The notes: generated by a model from the sequence alone, not told the origin. Counted from the stretch's first letter, positions 44,140-53,779 are shown. The stretch: 64,000 bases of DNA from Bacillota bacterium (GCA_023404345.1 JAEYCB010000041.1:15640-79639); one strand, 5' to 3'. Made by a program: numbers and translations.

Positions 44140-45347
44140 TTGGCCCATTCCTCCTTAAATTCGGTCGGGGTGTATTCCCGGTCATAGCGACGGGTACGCC
44201 CGGTGTCGTCGATGAAGGCGCGCATATCCGCCTGACGGGCACGCAGGGTGCGGTTTGCGTCCCGCACGGCCTCATCGTCGCCCGTCGCCCTGGCAATAGC
44301 CACGTCCAGCTTGGCACGGCGAATTTTGCGCTCAACCGCCCGCTGCCGCTGGCTTTGGGCGTACTGCTCCGCGTTCACGGCCTCAGGCTCCGGTTCCCCG
44401 CGCACCTTCGACATGCCGGGGAAAAACGGGGACGAGAAATGCCCGCAGTTGATGCCGAACAGCCCCGCGGGCTGGCCGTAGCTGCTTTCCGACATGGCGT
44501 AGACGTGGATGGTGTTCCCGTCCAGGTCCGTCACGTCCCGCGCGCGGTTTTCGCGGGAAAGGACTTTCCCCTGCCACGGGTAGCACAGGGGCCGAGCTGC
44601 CGTCTTGACGCTAACCATAATCAGGTCCAGCCCGTACTCATCGCAGCGCGCCCATGTGGATTGATGCGCGGTGTTGGTTACGGTGGTGCGGATGTCCATG
44701 GAGACATACGCCTCCGGGGACCAATGATGGCCGCCCCGGTCCACAAAGCCGGTCAGACCGTCATCTGCCATGCGCTTCACGGCTTTTCGCACGGCCTCCC
44801 GGTGGGTGGATGCCCCCAGCAGCACCTCGCCCGTGGCATCGTTCAGGATGCGCTGGGCGCTTTCCAGCTGGCCCTCGTAAAACATCGTGTCGGCGATAAC
44901 CTTCCGATACTGGTCGAGGCTGGACTGGAGCATGACGGTGTTGACAAGGTTCATCTTCTCGGCGGCCTGATCGTAATAGCTTTGCAGCACGTTCAGCGCG
45001 CCGGGGGACAGGTGCGCCTCGGTATCGGGGGCAGACAAAAGGCCGCGCTTGGCGGCCTCTTTTAGCTCCGGCTCGACGTCATCGAGCGCGGCAAGCATGG
45101 ACTGCGTGAGTGCCTCGCGCAATAGCCCGCTGTTCGCGCCTGTCAGCTCGGCGATGATGTTGCGGTTTTCCTCTGTCACCTGTCCCAGCTCGGCCAGCTT
45201 CTGCACCTGCCATTCAAAGGTGCCTGTGTTCCCCGTGGCCTTCACGTTGAAGTGCCGGGCGATGTTCACCAGCAGCACATCGGTGACGTGGGCGTATACC
45301 TCCACAAGAGGCTGGGCGAAGCGCTCCATTTCGCGGATGTTCAGCAT
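44136..45347 (-). CDS. phage minor capsid protein 2 (MuF-like)
   Basis: 403 residues directly after the portal gene. VKTAARPLCYPWQGKVLS and INCGHFSSPFFPG match the Phage_min_cap2 family. It is packaged in the head and may be ejected with DNA. Ribosome site GGAGTGA. Confidence 0.82.
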   Translation of the reverse strand: MLNIREMERFAQPLVEVYAHVTDVLLVNIARHFNVKATGNTGTFEWQVQKLAELGQVTEENRNIIAELTGANSGLLREALTQSMLAALDDVEPELKEAAKRGLLSAPDTEAHLSPGALNVLQSYYDQAAEKMNLVNTVMLQSSLDQYRKVIADTMFYEGQLESAQRILNDATGEVLLGASTHREAVRKAVKRMADDGLTGFVDRGGHHWSPEAYVSMDIRTTVTNTAHQSTWARCDEYGLDLIMVSVKTAARPLCYPWQGKVLSRENRARDVTDLDGNTIHVYAMSESSYGQPAGLFGINCGHFSSPFFPGMSKVRGEPEPEAVNAEQYAQSQRQRAVERKIRRAKLDVAIARATGDDEAVRDANRTLRARQADMRAFIDDTGRTRRYDREYTPTEFKEEWAK

Positions 45348-45351
45348 GGCT

Positions 45352-46971
45352 TCACTCCGCGCTGTTCAGGATGTCGAGCGCCTCGATGCGCCCGCTCTGC
45401 TCCCTCTTGATGCGTTCCAGCTCCTGCGTGGCCTGCTCCGGTGTCAATCCCTGCCCGTACTTGGGATCAGTGAGGAATGTGTATTTGCTGAGGATTCCCT
45501 GCCCGACCAGCGCCATGCCCTCGTTGATGTTCGTCTGCCGGTCCTGCGTCACGCCATCGTCGAAGGTGATGTTCACATCGTACCCGCCGGCGGCCATGGC
45601 TGCGACGCTCTGGCCCTGCCATTTGACATCGTACAGGGACGCCACGGTGATGATGCCGTGCACCAGCGCCTCCACGGCGGGCCTGATCTGGTGCTGGACG
45701 GTTTTCACCGTTTTATACGTCTTGCTGTTTTCGCTCACAACTTCGGTCGCGGTTTTCATGCCGCCCCCGGTGGAGAATGAAAAGGTGTTCAGCGAAAGCC
45801 CCGTCTGGAGGCACAGGATATTGAGATAGGCATTCAGCGCCGCGACGTGCTCCTCGACGCGAAGCTCCATGCTGTTGTCCTGCACCTTGAGCTGGTCGGG
45901 GTTGTCCGTGTTGAGGGCCTCGTAAGCCTCGCAGTTGGCGTCAAAATAGCGGATCGCGTTGCCAGTCTGCGGGTCCACTACCGTGCGCACCGCGTTGTAG
46001 GGCACGATGATGCGCTTTTTGCCAAGCCGAAACTCGCGGAGCAGGGAATCATACACGGTGTCGATGCTGCGAATCGTGTCAAGCGCGTTCGCGTACATCG
46101 AAACCCCCAATGGGCTGTTGTCGTCGAGGTTGTTGGCGATAGGGGTGCGGTAGTAGGTGAAAAGGGACTGTTCCAACCCCTTGAACGTGGTTTCCTCGGC
46201 CAGCATCGGGTACACGTCGGACAGGGGCACGCGAATGCCGAGAATGTCCTGCGTGGTGTCGGGCCGCTCGCCCTTCTCCATGTCCGCGCGGTACAGCTCG
46301 TTGGTGATGACGTATGTCTCGCCGTTCCACTTGTGCCACTCAAGGCGGGTATAGTAGTACCCGTCTTTTGCCACGCGGGAGATAAAGACGCCCTCGGTGA
46401 CGCGCGCGTTGTCCCATGCCGTCGGAACGAACTGGTCCGCCATGGCGTAGCCGATGCGCATGTCTCCCTCTCCGGGGATGATGGCGCCCTGATCGTTGCG
46501 GCGAGGCTCAAACCAGACCTTAATCGCCCCGCCACCGAGGGCAAGCGCCTGCTCGCAATGCTCCTGCATCTTGGTGGAAAAAGCGTTCCGCCGCAGCACA
46601 TCCGACACGAAATCGCCAAGCGGGTCCGGGTCGGTACTGTTCCACCCCTCGCGCGTGACGTTGATCTCAACACAGTCGCCGAACACAAGGGAGGCAAGCT
46701 CCGCGCATACGGCTTTCCCGCTGTTCATATGCGCCATCGTGCGCGTAGCGTTTGGGTTAAGGATCGTAGGGGAGGGGACCAGGTGCCATGCTTTGTAGTA
46801 GCCCTTGTAAATCCACTTCCAGATGAAGATGCCGAAGTAGTAGAATTGATTAAAGGCCGGCACGCCGCCGACCTCGAAAATGTCTTTAAACTCTCTGGCG
46901 ATTCCCGTCGCCGCGCCTGCGCTCTGCATCCAGCCTTTCACCTTCTTCCTCAATGTGTCCATCCATCTCAT
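45352..46971 (-). CDS. phage portal protein
   Basis: 539 residues, SPP1/gp6-type portal pattern (NSGKAVCAELASLVFG, YRTPIANNLDDNSPLGVSMYANALDTIRSIDTVYDSL, STGGGMKTATEVVSENSKTYKTV). It forms the dodecameric DNA gate. ATG overlaps the terminase stop (ATGA). Confidence 0.9.
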   Translation of the reverse strand: MRWMDTLRKKVKGWMQSAGAATGIAREFKDIFEVGGVPAFNQFYYFGIFIWKWIYKGYYKAWHLVPSPTILNPNATRTMAHMNSGKAVCAELASLVFGDCVEINVTREGWNSTDPDPLGDFVSDVLRRNAFSTKMQEHCEQALALGGGAIKVWFEPRRNDQGAIIPGEGDMRIGYAMADQFVPTAWDNARVTEGVFISRVAKDGYYYTRLEWHKWNGETYVITNELYRADMEKGERPDTTQDILGIRVPLSDVYPMLAEETTFKGLEQSLFTYYRTPIANNLDDNSPLGVSMYANALDTIRSIDTVYDSLLREFRLGKKRIIVPYNAVRTVVDPQTGNAIRYFDANCEAYEALNTDNPDQLKVQDNSMELRVEEHVAALNAYLNILCLQTGLSLNTFSFSTGGGMKTATEVVSENSKTYKTVKTVQHQIRPAVEALVHGIITVASLYDVKWQGQSVAAMAAGGYDVNITFDDGVTQDRQTNINEGMALVGQGILSKYTFLTDPKYGQGLTPEQATQELERIKREQSGRIEALDILNSAE

Positions 46972-48203
46972 GCTATCAACCCCCTGTCGATCAGGGCCGG
47001 GATTTGCCGCTCGTATGCGTATTCCATGGCATCCAAGCTATCAATGTTGATACTGCCATCATCCAGCCGCACGTCCTGCGTGGGATGCCTGCCATCCCAT
47101 ACCGCACTATGCAGCGCGTTGATGGTATGGGCGCAGGATTTCACCACGCCAAATCGGTCGGATGCCATCAGGATACACAGTGTACGGATGCGGTCATTGA
47201 TCGGACGCTTGAGCGCGCCCACGATGTTGATGCCCACCCGCGCCCGCGCGGCTGCCGTGCGCAGGCCGCGAATCAGCGTTTGTTCCGCGCTGTCACAATA
47301 GGCGTCGGCCACAAGCCAGCGCGATTGACACGCCCGGACGAAATCCACAAACGCGGAGGCGAGCCGCTCCGGGTCCAGCGCGTCTTTGCAATACCATTCG
47401 TCCAGCACCACCAGCTTGCGCATGCCTGGCGTATACCCCACGCAGGAAAACGCGTGCGCGGATGTGCCGCCTCCGAAGTCCACGCCGATGACCGCGCAGG
47501 AAACCGGAGGGGGAGCGTCCAGCAGGAAGCGGTCGGGCTTGTCCACAAAGGGGCGATAGATGGCCCCCTCGGCGGCTACCCACAACCCGTCAATGTAGCG
47601 CGGGTAGTATACAGTGCCCGAGTACTCTCGCTTGAGGTTCTCAATGAACGCGGGAGAAAGATGCGGGTTGTCGTCGATGCAGTAATGCTGCTGATAGATG
47701 TCAAGACCGCTGTCCAGAAACGTTTTGAACCAGTGTTTCGGGCCTTCCGGGTTGCAGGTGCCGTCAAATCGGCTGTATGGCTTGTCCATGCGGCTCTTGA
47801 GCATGTCAAAAACATCTGCATTCCACGTCACGATCTCGTCGCCGTAGCAGTACTTGATCGAGCTGCCGCGAATGCGGTCCACATGCTTTTTGTTGTCGGC
47901 GCCGAGGCAGTACACGCGCTCGCCGAACACGGTTGACGTGTTGTCGCTGCGGATGCTGGACACGCGATCAGAACCGAAAAACTCTTGCATGGGTTCGATG
48001 ACGTTGCGCTGGAGGGTGCCCTTGGTGTTACCCAAGAACACGTTTAGACCCTCTTTCCCACGAACGTTCAGCAGGCGCGCCGGTATGGTATAGTGCAGGT
48101 CCAACCACGTCTTGCCACTTCGGGTCGCGCCCGTTTTGATGTTCCAGCGGTGCGTGGCCTGCTCGATGTATTCCCGCTGCTTTGGGGTCAGGATATTACC
48201 CAT
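46968..48203 (-). CDS. terminase large subunit, PBSX family
   Basis: 411 residues. Walker A GATRSGKT near residue 24, Walker B-like YCYGDEI, and a C-terminal RNase-H-like nuclease domain starting VIGVDFGGGTSA with further acidic positions (VADAYCDSAE). It cuts and pumps DNA into proheads. Confidence 0.92.
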   Translation of the reverse strand: MGNILTPKQREYIEQATHRWNIKTGATRSGKTWLDLHYTIPARLLNVRGKEGLNVFLGNTKGTLQRNVIEPMQEFFGSDRVSSIRSDNTSTVFGERVYCLGADNKKHVDRIRGSSIKYCYGDEIVTWNADVFDMLKSRMDKPYSRFDGTCNPEGPKHWFKTFLDSGLDIYQQHYCIDDNPHLSPAFIENLKREYSGTVYYPRYIDGLWVAAEGAIYRPFVDKPDRFLLDAPPPVSCAVIGVDFGGGTSAHAFSCVGYTPGMRKLVVLDEWYCKDALDPERLASAFVDFVRACQSRWLVADAYCDSAEQTLIRGLRTAAARARVGINIVGALKRPINDRIRTLCILMASDRFGVVKSCAHTINALHSAVWDGRHPTQDVRLDDGSINIDSLDAMEYAYERQIPALIDRGLIA

Positions 48204-48618
48204 CGTTTTTCAGCCTTTCCAAGTAGGCCAGCAGCGGGTCATCCTCGGCAGTGCGCGGCCCGCTGTCGTAGACCTCGCGGATCAGCTTCACCGTCTCCAT
48301 GATGGCCTTGACCTCGTAAGCTTTGGCCCCAACGGAGATCAGCGCATCCAGACGAACCTCCAAAAACCGTGCCGCCTTTTCGCCAATGCGCATGAGCGTT
48401 GTCACCCTATCGGCCTCAAGGTCGCTTGTGCGCTCCACGACCTTTGCCAGTGCGCTTTGGTGTATTTCTGCCGAAGTCTTGGTGCGCTCTGCTGTCCACC
48501 TTTGTGCGGCGGCCTTTCGCTTGATGGCGTCGATAGACACGCCGTATTTCTCCGATAGCGCCCGGTAGCTGTTGCTGCTCGTTATATAGTCATACTTGAT
48601 CTTTTCCCAGTCTGTCAC
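48196..48618 (-). CDS. terminase small subunit
   Basis: 140 residues with an N-terminal helix-turn-helix (YRALSEKYGVSIDAIKRKAAAQRW) and helical C-terminus; overlaps the large subunit gene by 8 bases. It should recognise the packaging site. GTG start. Confidence 0.82.
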   Translation of the reverse strand: MTDWEKIKYDYITSSNSYRALSEKYGVSIDAIKRKAAAQRWTAERTKTSAEIHQSALAKVVERTSDLEADRVTTLMRIGEKAARFLEVRLDALISVGAKAYEVKAIMETVKLIREVYDSGPRTAEDDPLLAYLERLKNDG

Positions 48619-48648
48619 ATGCTCACCACCCCACTGTTAGGCATTTGC

Positions 48649-49056
48649 TCACATCCGCTCCATAGTCCTGATGGCCTCCCGATGCAACCGAAACACGCTG
48701 CTTTCTGAGCGCTTTACGCTTTTTCGCACGTCCTCCCAGCTTTCGGCCTGCTGGTAGTAGCCAGTCACCACGAGCCGAGCGTCGAGGTCGCAAAGCGCGG
48801 ATACATAGCGCTGCACATCCTGCCATATTGTATCGGCTTTCTCTCCGATCTCCCGCGCATAGTCCCGGTGCTGGGAATACACCGGCGCGTATTCGGTCAG
48901 CGGGCAGGTGCCGGTGCCACCACGGTCGGTGGCCCGTTTAATGCTCATGCCGCTGGTGGCCCTGTCCAGCGCGGAGGCCGCAAGGCCCGCATGATATTTC
49001 TGACGCATACGCAGTTGTCGCAGCTCCTCAAGCCGGGCGCGGATGTCGTAGGGCAT
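48649..49056 (-). CDS. ArpU/RinA-like late transcription regulator
   Basis: 135 residues. C-terminal sigma-region-4-like helix-turn-helix (VTGYYQQAESWEDVRKSVKRSESSVFRLHREAIRTM) as in ArpU-type regulators located just before the terminase genes. It probably activates the late operon. ATG at 49056 has AAAGGAGG upstream. A terminator precedes the gene. Confidence 0.75.
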   Translation of the reverse strand: MPYDIRARLEELRQLRMRQKYHAGLAASALDRATSGMSIKRATDRGGTGTCPLTEYAPVYSQHRDYAREIGEKADTIWQDVQRYVSALCDLDARLVVTGYYQQAESWEDVRKSVKRSESSVFRLHREAIRTMERM

Positions 49057-49076
49057 AGTCGGCCTCCTTTGCATAC

Positions 49077-49110
49077 AAAAAGCCGGTCGGGCGCGTGCCC
49101 TTCCGACTTT
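49077..49110 (-). terminator. intrinsic terminator between early and late regions
   Basis: On the minus strand a 14-pair stem with two mismatches (AAAGTCGGAAGGGC / GCCCGACCGGCTTT, 4-base loop) continues into TTTTT. It could end early transcripts before the late regulator gene. Confidence 0.7.
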
Positions 49111-49167
49111 CCAGTTTTTCCACGATATCATTTTATCACGGAAGTACCGAAAAAAAGTTCCCTTTTT

Positions 49168-49584
49168 TCAAAACTCGTCTCCGCTGTTCCTCAGCTTCCA
49201 CAATTCCCAGAAAAACTCCCGTCTGGCGATGAAAAACGAGGACCGTTTCGAGGTTGGCAGGATTGACGGATCAATGTATACATATCCTACCCCGTGGCAG
49301 CAGTTGAGGATCAGTGCGTGATAGTACGCGCCGTTCGACGGTACGGCTGCGGCCTGCTCGATCATGTTGCAGTCGCGGAGCAGCCTTTCCCGTCGCTCCA
49401 CGGCGCGGGTCACGGGGTCACTGACGCCCGGCGCATGCGGCATGCCCGTGAGCGCCGGGGAGGAAATGTCCGCAAGAGCGGCCGCTTTGGATTTCTTCTC
49501 GCCGTATTGCCGGCAGAACGCGCGCAGCTCGGCGTAGGCGTATCGGCTGATGCTGTGGGGGATAGATGGGGGATTGGGTCTCAT
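49168..49584 (-). CDS. conserved phage protein of unknown function
   Basis: 138 residues. Sequence YAYAELRAFCRQYGEKKSKAAAL, GVSDPVTRAVERRERLLRDCNMIEQAA and RREFFWELWKLR is recurrent in clostridial phages next to the late regulator. It is predicted helical. ATG at 49584 is 7 bases from AAGGAGG. Confidence 0.7.
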   Translation of the reverse strand: MRPNPPSIPHSISRYAYAELRAFCRQYGEKKSKAAALADISSPALTGMPHAPGVSDPVTRAVERRERLLRDCNMIEQAAAVPSNGAYYHALILNCCHGVGYVYIDPSILPTSKRSSFFIARREFFWELWKLRNSGDEF

Positions 49585-49832
49585 GGACATGCCTCCTTGT
49601 CAAACCCGGCAGGGTATTGGTCCCGGAGCCTGGCGACGTTACTTCTGAACACTTCGTAACCCACCCACTCTGGATTTTCAAATATCCTCATAGCGTGCAA
49701 CACCAACGCTTCCAGATCACGCTCCTGTTTCGTATGCTGCCAGGGCATGTTGTTGGACACCCATTCCAACAACAATTTGTAGAGGATCTCTTCACCAGAA
49801 CGCCGAATCAAATTCTCCATCAGCATTTCCAT
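49581..49832 (-). CDS. small phage protein
   Basis: 83 residues, helical (EEILYKLLLEWVSNNMPW...EALVLHAMRIFENPEW). No family recognised. Overlaps both neighbours, so it belongs to the early operon. Confidence 0.6.
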   Translation of the reverse strand: MEMLMENLIRRSGEEILYKLLLEWVSNNMPWQHTKQERDLEALVLHAMRIFENPEWVGYEVFRSNVARLRDQYPAGFDKEACP

Positions 49833-49984
49833 TCCGAAATGTCAATGTCACCAGCATTTGTCTGAATACCAGTACGGTATCCCATTTTTCTGTCACGACC
49901 TGTTCCAGATATGACATAGCTCCGCTCTGTTCTGAAATGACAGCGCAGGTCCTCAAATGTGATCGGTTCAATCGTCCCGTTCAT
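49820..49984 (-). CDS. small phage protein
   Basis: 54 residues from the ATG at 49984 (GAGGTGAGCAAG upstream): MNGTIEPITFEDLRCHFRTER... No domain recognised. Confidence 0.5.
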   Translation of the reverse strand: MNGTIEPITFEDLRCHFRTERSYVISGTGRDRKMGYRTGIQTNAGDIDISEWKC

Positions 49985-49989
49985 CTTGC

Positions 49990-51321
49990 TCACCTCGCAA
50001 AACACGTATAGGCCATGTGCGCCGCGTCAAACTCCACGCCGAAGGAACCGTTTTCGCCCTGGCGCTGCTTGGCCACCCGCACCACAATGTACTGATATCC
50101 CTCCCGCGCCTCGATGGAAGCGCGTGTGTCGATGTCATACGATGGAATGCTGCGGTCGCTGCCGCTCGTGGGATGATGCAGAAAGATCACGATATCCGCA
50201 TCCTGCTCGATGTTGCCCGATTCGCGCAGGTCGCTCAGATCTGGCATCACCGGTGCACGCTCGCCGCCTACGTTCACCGTCTGCCGCCCTACCTGCGCCA
50301 TGGCCACCACCGGTACCTGCAGGTCAAGCGCGATGTCCTTGAGGGCGCGGCTCACATGGCCTACGGCCTCATAGCGCTTTTGCAGGCGCGCGCTGGTGCG
50401 CAGGATCTGCAGGTAATCCACCACCAGCAGATCGAGGTTTCCCAATTCCTTTTCTCGCTGGGCCTGCACGCGCAGCTCCTCCACCGTGGCGCTGTCAAAG
50501 GTAAACGCCAGCGGCAGGCGGCCCATCTCCCCGCAGCATCCGGCCAGCTCGCCCCATTCCTCCTGCGACAGCGCACCGCGCCGCAGACGGGCGCTGTTGA
50601 TTCCCGAAAGATGCGCGGCGATGCGGTGCCCGTATTGCATCTGCCGCATTTCACGGCTGCACACCAGCACATGGCGGCCGTGTTTGGCGGCGTTGATAGC
50701 AATCTGCATGCCAAAGGCTGATTTACCAACTGCGGGCCGCGCGCCGATCACCGCCAGATCGCCCGGTTCCAGACAGAAGATCAGGCGGTCAAGATCCGGA
50801 ATTCCGGTCAGAATCCCTGTCATTTCTCCGCGGGATCGCCGTTCTACATCGTCGTACACACCGCTGGCCAGCTCATCCATGCGCACGATGTGCCCGGACG
50901 GCGCGTCCAGACCGCGCAGAGCGGTACGCAGCGCGTCGGTGCAGGCATCCACGTCCTCGCCCTCGGTCAGTTGGTGGCAAAACGTACTTGCCATGGCATA
51001 GGCGCTCCGGGCCCGGCGAAGGCCCCGGAGCCGGGCGATGTAGTGTCCCGCGCTCGCCCCTGAAACGGTAAAGCGCATGCACGCGATCAGGTATTCCGCC
51101 ATGTCAGGCTCGCCCGCGTCGCGCAGGGCGCCCTGCACGCTGAGTGGCTCGATGGGCTCACGCCGCTGCTGAAGCTGCCGCATGCACGACAGGATCTTTT
51201 CGTTCAGCGGGTCGTGCATCAGGTCGGGCGGCAGCGCGGATAGTTGTTTTTGCACATCCGAGTCCGTCAAAAGCGCGCCGATCAGCCACTTTTCGCTCTC
51301 GTGGTCATACAGGGGGATCAT
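49990..51321 (-). CDS. replicative DNA helicase, DnaB type
   Basis: 443 residues: N-terminal DnaB domain (EKWLIGALLTDSDVQKQLSAL) and RecA-like C-terminal domain with Walker A GARPAVGKSAFG, Walker B LLVVDYLQI and DLRESGNIEQDADIVIFLH. It should be loaded at the phage origin by the DnaD-like protein encoded just upstream, whose stop overlaps its ATG. Confidence 0.92.
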   Translation of the reverse strand: MIPLYDHESEKWLIGALLTDSDVQKQLSALPPDLMHDPLNEKILSCMRQLQQRREPIEPLSVQGALRDAGEPDMAEYLIACMRFTVSGASAGHYIARLRGLRRARSAYAMASTFCHQLTEGEDVDACTDALRTALRGLDAPSGHIVRMDELASGVYDDVERRSRGEMTGILTGIPDLDRLIFCLEPGDLAVIGARPAVGKSAFGMQIAINAAKHGRHVLVCSREMRQMQYGHRIAAHLSGINSARLRRGALSQEEWGELAGCCGEMGRLPLAFTFDSATVEELRVQAQREKELGNLDLLVVDYLQILRTSARLQKRYEAVGHVSRALKDIALDLQVPVVAMAQVGRQTVNVGGERAPVMPDLSDLRESGNIEQDADIVIFLHHPTSGSDRSIPSYDIDTRASIEAREGYQYIVVRVAKQRQGENGSFGVEFDAAHMAYTCFAR

Positions 51322-52157
51322 TTGGGAAGCTCACCCCTCAGCCGCGCCAGCGTGCGCGCATCCTCGCGAAGCCGTGCGGAATCTTCCTCGACTGCCGGCG
51401 TCCGATCAGGCATTGCCTGACGTGGCTCGTCCATACCCCCGCGTTCACGCCACTTGCGAAGGATTGCCTCCACGTACCGCCAGCTGCGTGTGCTCGCGCC
51501 TCCAACACTGGCCCGCCGGATCGCCTCCCGCACCCACGCGCCGGAGTAGTCCGCTACCAGCCTGTTGGCATGGTTCAGGTCGGATGCGCTTTGCGGTATG
51601 CCGATCTCCGCCGCAGCGTCCAGCACATCGTCCATTTCCCGCTGCAGGGCGTCAGCCTCCTCCTGTGTCAGCAGGGGAAGCGTTTGGGCCGCAGGTTGCG
51701 GGGTACTTTGTGGGGCGGGTTGCGGGGTACTTTGCGCCGCTATTTGCGCCCTTATATTACTGCTGCTGTTGATAGTAGCAGTAGTATATAAGGGGGCAGG
51801 TTGTGGGGTATGTTGTGGGGTATGTTGTGGGGCATGTTGCGGGGTATGTTGCGGGGCGGGTTGCGCCGCTATTTGCTCCGCAACGCTGTAAATGGTGTAA
51901 AGCGGTGCCTTCCGGCCGCGCTGGCTCTGCCAGTCGATCAGCCCCTTGGTTTTCAGCCCGTTTCGCGCCCGCTCCACGGAATCCTTGCTTGAACCTGTGT
52001 AAACCTTCAGCAAGTCCATCGGAACCGAAAGCCCCTCCGACTTTCCACATCTTGCGCTGATGGCCGCCAGTGCGTGCCATAAAGCGATCTCGTGGGCCGT
52101 CAGGGGCTTTGCCATCATCCGATCGATCAGAGCCAAAGCTTCACGCGCATAGTCCAT
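51318..52157 (-). CDS. DnaD-like replication initiation protein with Pro-Gln-His repeats
   Basis: 279 residues. N-terminal winged helix (ALAAISARCGKSEGLSVPMDLLKVYTGSSKDSVERARNGL), a low-complexity linker of PQHT/PQHA units (about 105-170), then a DnaD-type C-terminal domain ending WRYVEAILRKW. It recruits the helicase. The linker is encoded by a 12-base tandem repeat at about 51790-51870. ATG at 52157 after GAAGGGAG. Confidence 0.75.
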   Translation of the reverse strand: MDYAREALALIDRMMAKPLTAHEIALWHALAAISARCGKSEGLSVPMDLLKVYTGSSKDSVERARNGLKTKGLIDWQSQRGRKAPLYTIYSVAEQIAAQPAPQHTPQHAPQHTPQHTPQPAPLYTTATINSSSNIRAQIAAQSTPQPAPQSTPQPAAQTLPLLTQEEADALQREMDDVLDAAAEIGIPQSASDLNHANRLVADYSGAWVREAIRRASVGGASTRSWRYVEAILRKWRERGGMDEPRQAMPDRTPAVEEDSARLREDARTLARLRGELPK

Positions 52158-52177
52158 TGTCCGGCTCCCTTCGTGTG

Positions 52178-52718
52178 TCATGTGAGGGCGTTTTCTGTTT
52201 CTGCATGAGCGCCCCTGCCGTGTGGCGACAGTCCGTGGATCCCGCATAGCCGTTCGTCCAGCGGGATGCCGTATATGTGGTACTTTTCATCAAAGGCAGC
52301 CTGACCGATCCGGTCCGCCTCCTGATGGTGCGTCCGGCACAGGCTTTCGGCCAGAAGGCCGATATGTGCGATGCGTTTCCGGCTTCGCCCCATCCCCACG
52401 CGTGTCACATGGTGCAGGTCCGCGGGGCCTCCTGCCAGTCCGCAGACGGCGCATCTCCTGTGCGCAAGGCATGCGTACAGGTAGCGGGAAACGTCCTCCG
52501 CACGTTCGGTCAGCGGTCCGCTGGTGGGAATGTCATAGGCCACGCACAGGTCGATCAGCCAGCCAAGAAACTCGTGCGCCGTGGTCATATCGGCGCAGTT
52601 TTCGTTTTTGGGCGAAAGCGAGAAAAGGGGAATGTCCATCAGATCGCAGAACCGCTGCGTCAGGGAGTTTTCGCATCGCGACCAGCATGTCGTGGTAGGC
52701 GCAGAAATATTCGCGCAT
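52178..52718 (-). pseudogene. HNHc_6-type putative nuclease gene with a one-base frameshift
   Basis: The 3' part (from 52639) has the HNHc_6 motifs CAVCG, DLHHVTRVGMGRSR and LCRTHHQEA. Its own ATG lacks a ribosome site. The 5' part starts at 52718 (MREYFCAYHDMLVAMR) with a GGTGAT site, in another frame. Deleting one A of the run at 52668-52671 fuses them as AMR-NSLTQRFCDLMDIPLFSLSP. The paralogue at 53126 is intact. The cause may be mutation, a sequencing error or programmed frameshift. Confidence 0.5.
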
Positions 52719-52730
52719 CAGATCACCGCC

Positions 52731-53129
52731 TTAGAAGGGGAGGTCCTCATCCACGACTTCGGTGTAGTCCTCCATCGGCCCAGCCGCCTGCGGTTTGTCC
52801 GCCGCGCTCCGGTCAGGCTCAGCCGCCCCGCCCTTCGGCGTCAGAAACTCCACGCCCTGAGCCGTCACTTCCAGCGACGCGCGCGCCTCTCCGGCCTGCG
52901 TGGTGTAGCTGTTTACCGATACCGATCCCACCACTGCCACCTTGCGGCCCTTGTCCAGATATTTCTGGCATATCTCGCCCAGCTGTCCCCATGCGCTCAC
53001 ACGGAAGTAGTCCGCGCCGTCGTTTCGCCGGTTCACCGCCACGGTGAAGGTGCACACGTTCTTTCCGGACTGCGTGGTGCGGGTCTCGGGTTCACGGGTC
53101 AGGTTCCCGATGATGGTCAGCCGATTCAT
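52731..53129 (-). CDS. ssb: phage single-stranded DNA-binding protein
   Basis: 132 residues. OB fold (MNRLTIIGNLTREPETRTTQSGKNVCTFTVAVNRR...YFRVSAWGQLGEICQKYLDKGRKVAVVGSVSV, quoted in part), a disordered linker and the acidic tip DEDLPF that binds partner proteins. Shorter than chromosomal SSB, as in phages. Confidence 0.93.
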   Translation of the reverse strand: MNRLTIIGNLTREPETRTTQSGKNVCTFTVAVNRRNDGADYFRVSAWGQLGEICQKYLDKGRKVAVVGSVSVNSYTTQAGEARASLEVTAQGVEFLTPKGGAAEPDRSAADKPQAAGPMEDYTEVVDEDLPF

Positions 53130-53779
53130 TTTGTTTCACCCCTTAATCGATATACTTTGGCGATCTTCTGATCGATCTCGACCGCCGCAATGTGATATTT
53201 CTCCATCAGCCGCGCGTCGCCGTGCTGGTGAGCTTCCTCATGGTGGGTTCTGCACAGGGGAAGCGCCTTCATGCCGATGTGGCATATCTCCCGGCGGTCG
53301 CGTCCCATTCCTACGCGGTCAACGTGGTGCAGGTCCGCTTTTCTACCGCACACCGCGCATTTTCGGTGCATCAGGCAGGCGTATACGTAAGCGCCCACGT
53401 CGTCGTTGTAGTCCCACAGCGGCACTTTGCTGGGCACGTCCATTTCCAGCATGAAGTCGATCAGCATTGAGATAAACACCCTCGCCTCTGTCATGGTGCA
53501 GTCCGAGAGACTGATAAGCCCCTGTTGCAACCCTCCGAAAGCCCGCTGGCGAAAGTCGACTTTCATGGCCGCCTTGACTTCCTCCGGGCTGCTTCCGCTC
53601 CATGCGGCGATCTCGCCCATGAGGGCGTAGGCTTTCCGGCGCTGGTCCGGGCTGATGTTCCTCGCATCAGCCCAGCAGACCGTCACCGTATCGGAAAGGT
53701 TGTCCGCAGGCGGGCGGCTGGTGGCGATCATCACCGCCCCCGGCGCCTCGGACGTCACGCGCCCCACGGTGGAGATCAT
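53126..53779 (-). CDS. putative HNHc_6-family nuclease
   Basis: 217 residues. N-terminal region common to this family (WADARNISPDQRRKAYALMGEIAAW) and C-terminal HNH-like Cys/His set (CAVCGRKADLHHVDRVGMGRDRR...LCRTHHEEAHQHG). Usually found with SSB and annealing proteins, so it probably acts in phage recombination or repair. ATGA overlap with the upstream gene. Confidence 0.75.
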   Translation of the reverse strand: MISTVGRVTSEAPGAVMIATSRPPADNLSDTVTVCWADARNISPDQRRKAYALMGEIAAWSGSSPEEVKAAMKVDFRQRAFGGLQQGLISLSDCTMTEARVFISMLIDFMLEMDVPSKVPLWDYNDDVGAYVYACLMHRKCAVCGRKADLHHVDRVGMGRDRREICHIGMKALPLCRTHHEEAHQHGDARLMEKYHIAAVEIDQKIAKVYRLRGETK

